NCBI GenBank assembly: GCA_001430745.1
Contig: KQ482063.1
Span: 674,701-701,784 of the forward strand
Direction: 5' to 3'
DNA length: 27,084 bases
From: Auxenochlorella pyrenoidosa
Taxonomy: Eukaryota; Chlorophyta; Trebouxiophyceae; Chlorellales; Chlorellaceae
Shown: positions 20,083 to 27,084 of the stretch, in pieces
Layout of the letters: each line of letters opens with the position of its first letter
Position numbering within the stretch: position 1 is the first letter of the stretch
Program-made: the position numbers and the translations under genes
Notes under the pieces: generated by a model
The model's database searches: none
Seen by the model: the letters and a program-made list of their open reading frames with translations, nothing else
Told to the model about the DNA's origin: nothing

Positions 20083-21734
20083 ATGACCTGCATGAGCACC
20101 GCAAGGGCGGCCTGGGCGCCCCCCGCGGCGCCCACTGTTGCCGCTCGCAGACAGCCGGCAAGGTCGCGCAGCAGGCAGCTGTTGGTAGCTCGGCAGCCTC
20201 TGCAGGACCGAGATATTGCTCTGCACAGCAGACGGCGACCCCTGGCAGCAGGTAGGCAGGGGCGGCGGCAGAGCTGCCGGTGGTGCCGCTCAGCAAAGAG
20301 TGGGTTGTCTACTGCATGCTGGCCCACCCGATGCCCTCTGCATCCCCTCCCAACAGCTGACGAGTGCAGGAGCTGGAGGCGGCATGCTGGGGCATCTGAC
20401 GGCCTGCCCTCGCTTGATGCACCACGCCTGACTGAAGGCGATGCCAATGGCAGCTACGGCCCAGCTGCAGATGCAAACGGCGCCGAGGCAGTAAGCCAGC
20501 AGCGTGTGGCTCAAGCAGCCGGGGAGCAGCAGCAGCAGACAGAGCAGCAGCAGGAGCAGCAGCAGCAGTTTGCGCAGCAGACGGCGGCGGGCCCTGCTGC
20601 CGCTGCCCAGCAGCACGAGCCGGCGAGCGACGCTGCCGGCGCCTCGGCGCGGCGACCAGCCGCTCTGCTCGCCTGGCTGCGCCGCGCCGCGCGCTGGCAG
20701 CTGCCCACCGTGCCCTGGGCGCTGAACACCACCATCACTCTCATGGTGCTCTGGCTGGTGCTCTTCTGGTTTGCAGCCTACTCTCTCGTCCCGGCGCTGC
20801 TGCGCTGGGCGGGCGTGCGCGCCAGCGGCGGCGCCACCCAAGCGCTGCGCCACTTGGTGCTGGACAGCCTGATGGTGGGGGCCACGCTGCTGCTGCTGCG
20901 GCGCGGCCTGCGCGGCTTCTCGCCCCGCCGGCTGGGCCTGTTTGCGGCGCCGCTGCGCCCGCTGCGCCGCTGGCTGCCCGCCGTGCTGGCGGGGGCCGCC
21001 ACCTTCCCCCTGGTGGACTGGGTGCACAAGCGCATGGTGGCCCTGCTCTCGTTGGAGCAGGCGGTTGCCAGGTGGGTGCTGGGCAGAGGCAAAACAGGGA
21101 GCGAGTGCCGTGTGGCTGGGCATCCCTCTGAGCAGGGGCTCGTTGCCAAGGCACTTCCCTGGTGCCTGTCGAGCCGAGGACATCCAGCAGCCTGGGGTGT
21201 TGCACGAGGCGGGCATGGTCCCATCTTGTTGGGTGCAGCACGAGCCCTGGCAGCTCTCGCGCCGGGCCTGTGCACGCACATGCCAAGTGCGGCTGCCCCC
21301 TGCCCCCTGCCCCTGCCTGTGCCCCCACCCCCACCCCCCACCCCACCATCACACACACCCCTTCCACCCCTTCCACCCTCCCCTGCAGCGGCACCGCGGA
21401 GCAGATCCTGGGCACCTCCAGCTGGGGCACGCAGGCGCTGTGGTTTGGGGTGCTGGCGGTGTGCGCGCCCGTGTGGGAGGAGCTCATCTTCCGGGGCTTC
21501 TTGCTGCCCTCGCTGGCGCGGTACCTGCCGCGCTGGGGCGCGCTGGCCGCCACCTCGCTGCTCTTCGCCATGGTGCACTTCTCTCGCGAGGGCCTGCTGC
21601 CGCTGCTGCTGCTGGGCTGCGTGTTTGGCGGCGCGTACGCGTCCACGCGCAACCTGCTGGCCCCCATCGCGCTGCACTCGCTGTGGAACGTGTGCCTGCT
21701 GGTGCAGCTGCTGCGAGCGGGGGCGGGCGTGTGA
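20083..21734 (+). CDS. CPBP (CAAX/Rce1-like) intramembrane metalloprotease, probably plastid-targeted
   Basis: Exons 20083-20251, 20357-21071 and 21389-21734 join in phase to 409 residues. The start at 20083 (MTCMSTARAAW) gives an Ala/Arg/Ser-rich, acid-free transit-like N-terminus. An in-frame ATG at 19993 would add 30 residues but overlap the divergent gene, and one at 20092 is also possible. A glutamine-rich linker (~residues 125-155) leads to hydrophobic segments (ITLMVLWLVLFWFAAYSLV and following) and the C-terminal CPBP domain: WEELIFRGF (E325, E326, R330), FAMVHF (H358) and HSLWN (H391, N395). These are the glutamate pair and two histidine motifs that bind the metal in this family. CPBP proteins in plants and cyanobacteria sit in membranes, some in the thylakoid. 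The substrate is unknown, and some family members act in processes other than prenyl-protein cleavage. The second intron has a CCCACCCC-type pyrimidine tract before its acceptor. Confidence 0.87.
20524..20580 (+). repeat. CAG-rich coding tract (polyglutamine linker)
   Basis: Repeated CAG with interspersed GAG and ACA encodes the QQQQTEQQQEQQQQ linker of the CPBP protease, between transit-like N-terminus and membrane domain. Likely length-variable. Confidence 0.75.
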
Positions 21735-22312
21735 GCGGCCGCTGTCCTGCCTCCCACGCTGCCCGGGCCCGCACGCTCGCCGTGCACGCGCCTGTTGTAC
21801 CTTACACGCTGTGCCATGCCCGTTCTCGTTTTCTGTGCCGTTTCTGATTCACGGTGGCGACACTGCTGCATCCCTTCCAAGCCCCTTTCTGGTGGTGCGA
21901 GCCGAACCTGTTGACTCATGTGATGAACTCCCCACTTTGTGTGCACTCACCTTGGTGTACCTCCCTGACCGTTCCTCCCTGTCCGCCGCCTTCCACCCGC
22001 ACTGTCAAACTTGCTTCCCTGCCGGTCACGGCGCCAAACAAACGCACTGCACTGCCTCGCGCTCCATGCTGCTCCTTCCCACATGCCTGCCCTAGCTGTT
22101 TGTAACTCAGCCGAGGAATCATGTGCACATTTGTCAGGGGTAATTCGACGCATCACAACAGTCCAGCGAAGAATGCGCACGTGCGTCCACCAGCCGCCAG
22201 CGAGGCCTTGTGCGGCGGTGGGCTACCAGGAGACCTGGCCATTCCGACAGACCGCATGCTTTGTTTATCCACTCCTTTCACTTGCCAGCCTTCCTCCTCT
22301 CTGCGGGCCGCC
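21735..22312 (+). other. Intergenic: protease 3' UTR and 5' flank of the RNase III-domain gene
   Basis: No gene supported. An open frame of the protease runs on only if its second intron is read through. The stretch holds a TGTAA motif at 22101 and then about 200 bases that should include the promoter and 5' UTR of the next gene. No promoter element recognised. Confidence 0.5.
22101..22105 (+). terminator. TGTAA polyadenylation signal candidate, CPBP protease gene
   Basis: TGTAA on the plus strand about 370 bases past the stop at 21734, the only such motif seen between this gene and the next start at 22313. Confidence 0.5.
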
Positions 22313-24268
22313 ATGCAGTGCGCAACAGCTGCGGCAGCAGTGTGGCGAACAGCCGTCTGCAGAGCGGCCGGTGCCTCGCGGGGACGAAGTTTAGTGTGCG
22401 CAGCGGCCGCCAATCGTCGGCGACAACGCGCGGGGGGCAGCACCAGCGGCAGCGCAGGCGGCGGTGGCGCTGCTCGCCCCGGTGCAGGCAGCGCAGCGTT
22501 TGCGGCAGCAGCGGCAGCTGGCGGACTGCTGCCGGAGCGGCACCTGTTGGCAGCAAAGCTGACAGAGGCGGCAAGAAATATAGAGTGGTGCGACCCGCCA
22601 GCTGACCGCCCAGCCGAGGCGACACGCGAGCAGGTGGATGCGCTCGAGGCGCGGCTGGGCTACAAGTTCAAGTGAGCAGCAAGCCTGCCGAGGACAGGCC
22701 TGGAATGGAGAGCGCAAAACAAGGGTCAAACTGTGCAGCTGCAGCCTCTTGCCAGCAGGGGTTGCGGCTGGCAGGGGACAGGGAGGGGCCTGGCCCGGCC
22801 AGGCAGCCAGCAGGGGAGCCCGGAGCGCTGCTGACCTCGCCATCTATCCACGCGTGCTCTTGGCGTGACAGTGCAGAGGGCTGCGCTGCCGCCGAGTTTG
22901 CGGTGCCGCCGCCGTCCGTCGGCACCGTCCGCCACCCCCCGCCCCCGCGCCCCTGTGCCTGCCCGCAGGAACCGCTACCTGCTGCGCCTGGCCCTCATCC
23001 ACTCCTCGGCGGCCCCCACCACCCACAACGCCATCCTGGCCTGGCTGGGCGACGCCGCGCTATACGTGGTGGTGGCAGAGCAGGTGGCGGCGTCGCTAGG
23101 CAACATGGCTATCGGCAAGCTGAGGTGCGTGCGCCGCCTGGGTGGTGGCTGCTGGTTGGAGCACCCTCATTCAGAGTGCCCCGCTTCTTGCCCGGGACGC
23201 CGCTGGCCCCGCCCGCTGCCGCTGCACCAGCAGCTGTCGTGGCGGCGGCAGTCCGAGGGGGCCGCGCGCCATGGCGCACTCGCTGGCTTGCCTTCTGGCC
23301 GCTGCGCACCTGCCTGCCAGCACTGCATGCTGCGCCGCCGCCGCCGCCTACCAAACCACCCATCCCACCATCACCGCCACACACACACACACGCGCGCAC
23401 ACACACACACGCGCTGCCCCTCCCGCCTGCAGCGAGGTGCGCAAGACGCTCATCGGGCGGGCGATGTGCGACCGCTACGCGCGCTACCTGGGGCTGGCGC
23501 CGTACCTGGTGCTGGGCAAGAGCGTGCGGCGTGAGTGGCCGCCCAGCTCGCATGGGCCCCCCGTCCACGGGCTGCATCCTCCCGCCTCTGCTGGCTGCCC
23601 GCCGTGGCCCTGCCCAGCTTCTGCCAGCCTCTGCTGGCTGCTCGCTATCCATGCGCATCCTCTTGAGCATCCTCTGTCGCTGCTGGCTGCCGGTCGCGGC
23701 CCTGCACAGCTTCTACCTGCTTCGTCGAGTGGCGCCCTTTGGGGGCCAGACAGCATGGCCACTGTGATGCTGTGAGGCGCTCACGCTGCAGGGCCCTGAG
23801 ACTGCCGCCCCCGCCCCTGCTGCCGCGCAGTGCAAACGCAGCCTGACGTGACCCTGCCAACCATGAACATGGCGGCAGAGATGTTTGAGGCCGTGATGGT
23901 GGGTGCCTGGCGCCGGCAGCGGCACGGCGCCCCCTGGTGCCCGCTCCGCCGCATCACGCGCCAGCGGGGTGTGCCTCGCGGCGTGCGCAGGTCACAGGGT
24001 GGGGCAGGGAGTTGCCACCGTGCGCTTCGGTGCTCGCGTCGTGACTGCTCCCGCCCCCCCGCCTCCCTCCCCCTTCTTACAGGGCGCTGTGTACCTGGAT
24101 GGGGACCTGGATGCTGTGCGTGCCATCTACACCTCCCACTTCCCGCTGCCAGCAGACCCGCTGACGCTGCTGCAGCCAGATGGCACCGGCGGCCTGCCGC
24201 CGGCACCCAGCGGCGGCGGCGGCAGCGGCAACGGCGGTGACGATTCAAGCCCTTGGGCATGGGGGTGA
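22313..24268 (+). CDS. RNase III-domain protein with degenerate first acidic motif, probably organellar
   Basis: Exons 22313-22671, 22969-23124, 23433-23530, 23831-23898 and 24083-24268 join in phase to 288 residues. The ATG at 22313 is preceded by GCCGCC (Kozak-like) and opens an Ala/Arg/Ser-rich, acid-free, transit-like stretch; an in-frame ATG at 22121 looks like 5' UTR. The RNase III domain spans ~residues 112-250: LGYKFKNRYLLRLALIHSS, NAILAWLGDAAL, then NMAAEMFEAVMGAVYLDGD. The canonical N-E-R-L-E-F-L-G-D motif reads N-A-I-L-A-W-L-G-D, so both glutamates are replaced (A141, A144) while D148 remains. In the second cluster the usual Asp is Glu (E221) and E224 is kept. The first motif also resembles bacterial Mini-RNase III (ALAYIGDA). 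No double-stranded-RNA-binding domain follows; the end is a Gly/Ser tail. It could be a Mini-III-like rRNA processing enzyme or a non-catalytic ribosome/RNA-binding homologue like mitochondrial mL44. Confidence 0.85.
23378..23412. repeat. CA-dinucleotide microsatellite in an intron
   Basis: Two (CA)n blocks interrupted by CGCGCG, in the second intron of the RNase III-domain gene, just before its 3' splice site at 23432. Candidate length polymorphism; no function visible. Confidence 0.85.
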
Positions 24269-24625
24269 CCCCGGCGATGCCACAGCGCGCATTCTTTGCC
24301 CGGCACGACATGACCTGTGACCTGCAGGAGTGACCGCTTCCTTGCACTCTCTGACGCGTAACACATTCACCGAGGGCAGGAAGTGTTTAGAGCGAAATCC
24401 TCTCAGGAAGGGGCAGTTGCAGGGGAAGTATGCAGCGCCTGTGGGCAGTGCTGGTGCCAAAAGTGGGCATGGGGGGAAAGGATGGCGGCCCAGGCCCTTC
24501 CAGCAGGCAGGCAGGCCAGGCCGTGGGACCAGCACACGCGCGGCGCCCAGCAGCGCACACAGCAGCCGCCCAGCCGGCAGCGCAACGTGGCGCTGCCTGC
24601 CGCCGCGGCGCCGCTGCCCTGGGCC
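24269..24625. other. Convergent 3' intergenic region
   Basis: The region lies between the stops of the RNase III-domain gene (plus) and the transporter gene (minus). It should carry both 3' UTRs. I see no TGTAA on either strand and no further gene. Confidence 0.5.
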
Positions 24626-27084
24626 TCAGCCGTCCTGCGGCAGCGGGCGGTCGCCCACCCACCAGGCGAACAGGGCGGCACCCACCACGTAGTGTGCGGC
24701 GGTGATGCCAAACACGAGGGGCCAGCTGTCGGTGGCCTCCAGCACCACGCCGGTCAGCGGCACCGCCAGCAGGCCCGCCAGCGTGGCGCACGTGTTGCCC
24801 GCCGCAAACACCACGCCCGCGTTCTTGGGCGCGATGTCCAGGTGGCTCACGCTCACCCCAGCCAGGGTGAGGGCGTTCAGCCCCAGGCCCAGGGTCACCC
24901 AGGCAGAGGCAGCTGCCGCGTCACCGTCGGTGAGCGGCGAGGCCGCCACCAGCATGCAGGCCGCGGGGCCCAGCATGCCCACCGTCTGCAGCACGCGGCG
25001 CACGCGCTTGACCGGCCAGCCGCGCTGCAGCAGGCGGTCGGCGAGCAGGCCTGCGGGGCGGGCAGGCGTGGGCGGCGCCAGGGGGCGGTGGTTGGCGCGT
25101 GCGAGGGGGGCGCAGCGGCCAGGGAGGGCCGGCTCGGCAGGCCCCGCATGCCATGCCGCCTGGTGGCCAGCACTCGCTGCACCCCCGGCCAATCAGGGCA
25201 CTTGGGCCAGCAGCTTTTGGGCTCCGTTGGCGCCCAGGGTAGGCCAAAGCCCACCCCGCCCGCCGGGACCACGCAACAAAGGCAGCTCCGCACCCGCCCT
25301 CTTCCACACGGCCCCGCCGTGGGCCTCGCGGCGCAGCGCCCCCCTGCGCTGTGCAGTCAGGTTGCACATGCAAAGCCACGCCCCGGCCCTGCCGCCGGCG
25401 CCCTCCTCACCCGAGGCGGCGCCCACGCCGCCCTGCACCAGGAAGGGCAGCAGGGTGAGCCCCCCCAGCTCAGCCACCTCCACATGGTAGTGGTCCTTGA
25501 AGAAGGAGGGCAGCCAGTTGAGCAGGCCGTAGAAGCCCCAGCTGCCTGAAAGGGGTGGAGTGGGGTGGCGGGGAGGGGAGAGGTGGGTGGGCGTCGAGGG
25601 GAGGGGAGGGGTGGTCGGGGTGGGGTGGGGAACAGCGTGGTGGTGGTCTGTGGTCAGTGGTAAGACCCCAGCAGGCCGCCTCCATGGCGGTGGGCACGGG
25701 GTTCCGGGGTGCCGCGTCAGCCAGGGCCAGCCCGTCAGGCAGGGGGCGCGGCGTGCGCGCACGCAGCCCCTCTCTGCTTGTCAGGTGGTGGGCGCCCGGC
25801 CGCTGTCGGACCCGCCGCGCAGGCCTGGCCGCATTCTGCCCCTCCTCCCACACGCGACAACGGCCGCTGCTGGTTCTGGCTGCGCCCTGTCATTGGCTGC
25901 AGGCAACACCAGCTGCCATCACCTGCAGGCATGCAAGCCCCCACACGTAATGCCCTCATTCACCAGTGCCTCACCCACCCGTGTACTGCGCCCCACAGAT
26001 GGCCCAGACCTCTGGCTGCCGGATCAGCGCCGCAAAACCCACGCCCTGCCGCAGCTGCTGCGCCCGGTACGCCACTGCCACCCCGTCTGACCACTCAGTC
26101 TCGGCCTCGCTGACAATGGAGCCTGCAGGGGGCCGAGCGGGGGTGGGGGCGGGCAGGGCGGGAGCAAGGGGAGCTCTGGAGGGAGCGGAACAGCGAATTG
26201 CTCCCTGCGCTGCTGTGAACGGTGGTACCCAGCTCATGTGCACGCAGCAAGGCATGAGGTGGGTGCAACCCTGGCATAGACGCCCGGCCGCCTGTACAGC
26301 AGTGGCACGCCGCAATGGTGCGCAGCAATGAGTCAAGAGGTGTACAAGGTGCGCAAAATGAGGCGCCCTGGGCCAAGCTCTCGCCGGACCAGCAGGCATG
26401 CAGAAAGCAGTGCCTGCAACGGCTGCTGCTGCCCACCTGCATTCGACAGCACCCGCTGCGGCGGCGGGGGCCGGCTGTCTTCTCCGAGCGACTCGGCGCT
26501 GGCAGAGGGAGGGACAGCAGGGGTGGCGGCGCTGCTGCTGAACAGCGACAGGATGTTGAAACCCTTGCCGCCGCCACCGCCGCCGCTGCCGCCTGCGATG
26601 CGCTGCGGCAGCCAGAAGGGCAGCCAGACAATGGCGGCGGCGCCAAACAGGTAGAAGACCCACTGCAGGGCAGGGGGAGGTGCAAGGGTGGGCCTGTCTC
26701 TGTACCAGAACGGGCATAGGCGCCCCCACCTCTTAATCAGAAGAGTACGAGCGGGAACACTCGGCGGTGCCTCAGCCCCTGTGGCTTCTGGCACAGCCGC
26801 GCCCCGTCAGCGGCGCCCCAGGCTTTGCCAGACCAGAGCCCAAGATGCCCCCCTTGGCCAGCCGCCGCCCCCATCCTTCACCCCACCCCGCGCCCACCCC
26901 ACCTCCCAGCCCAGCCGGTCGATGAGCAGGGGGGACAGCCCAAAGGCCAGCGCAGTGCCCGCGTAGCTGGCCGCCGTCACGACGCCCACCGCGGTGGACT
27001 GGTGCTCCCCCGGCACGGAGCGGGAGATGATGGAGTGGATGGCCGGGAAGGCCACGCCCTCGCCCAGCCCCATGGAGATGCTGC
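24626..27084 (-). CDS. MFS anion/phosphate transporter, SLC17/ANTR (PHT4)-like, C-terminal part (5' end outside window)
   Basis: Exons 27084-26903 (partial), 26662-26437, 26122-25979, 25545-25411 and 25050-24626 join in phase to about 370 residues, ending GDRPLPQDG-stop. The sequence follows plant ANTR/PHT4 proteins: MGLGEGVAFPAIHSIISR and SYAGTALAFGLSPLLIDRLGW (helices ~4-5), WVFYLFGAAAIVWLPFWLP (helix 6), a long Gly/Ser/Pro cytoplasmic loop, EVWAICGAQYTGSWGFYGLLNWLP (helix 7), VRRVLQTVGMLGPAACMLV, and NAGVVFAAGNTCATLAGLLAVPLTG (late helices). Family members move phosphate, ascorbate or other anions across plastid or Golgi membranes, usually coupled to Na+ or H+; the substrate cannot be told. 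The central loop, with a GGSGGGGGGKG stretch and PPPP, is longer than in most plant members. The missing N-terminal third would hold the transit peptide and helices 1-3. Confidence 0.87.

Noticed and set aside
21072..22095. 700-codon continuous reading of the protease gene without its second intron
   Set aside because: Reading through loses the EExxxR and histidine motifs, which appear in another frame joined by a phase-2 intron at 21072-21388. The unspliced text is proline/cysteine-rich noise.
22121..22312. N-terminal extension of the RNase III-domain protein from the in-frame ATG at 22121
   Set aside because: Only 16 bases past the TGTAA of the upstream gene, poor start context, and the 22313 ATG has a GCCGCC context and a transit-like start.

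Overview
This is nuclear DNA of a GC-rich green alga, most likely a trebouxiophyte of the Chlorella type. The reasons are many short exons separated by introns of roughly 100-400 bases, GT-AG splicing with a visible share of GC-AG introns, TGTAA polyadenylation motifs downstream of three stop codons, alanine/glutamine/proline-rich low-complexity coding tracts, and algal protein families. Seven protein-coding genes are supported. No tRNA, rRNA, CRISPR array or transposon was recognised. Exon models were built by eye. For every gene except part of the glycosyltransferase, the reading frame stays open and in phase across every proposed junction.

Left half (1-14451, minus strand): two tandem paralogues, A (124-5797, 3' end outside the window) and B (6946-14451, complete apart from a 661-base run of N). 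Each encodes a secreted protein of about 920-1000 residues with a signal peptide, an L-sorbosone/glucose dehydrogenase-type PQQ beta-propeller, and two DOMON-like modules. The DOMON modules carry correctly spaced Met and His residues that could ligate heme b. This layout resembles fungal PQQ-dependent pyranose dehydrogenases (AA12 joined to an AA8 cytochrome) with the module order reversed and the cytochrome module doubled. It suggests an extracellular sugar-oxidising, electron-donating enzyme. The paralogues show mosaic divergence (patches of 96-97 % identity next to 65-76 %), four introns found only in B, and a proline-rich insertion in A at the place of one of those introns.

Middle (15113-20052, minus strand): a type II membrane glycosyltransferase of the GT61/DUF563 type, then a small 150-residue protein that I could not assign.

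Right half: a plus-strand CPBP (CAAX-like) intramembrane protease, probably plastid-targeted (20083-21734); a plus-strand RNase III-domain protein whose first acidic motif is degenerate (22313-24268); and, convergent with it, the C-terminal part of an MFS anion/phosphate transporter of the SLC17/ANTR type (24626 to beyond 27084, minus strand). Apart from the tandem pair, the neighbours show no evident functional linkage, as is normal for a eukaryotic chromosome.
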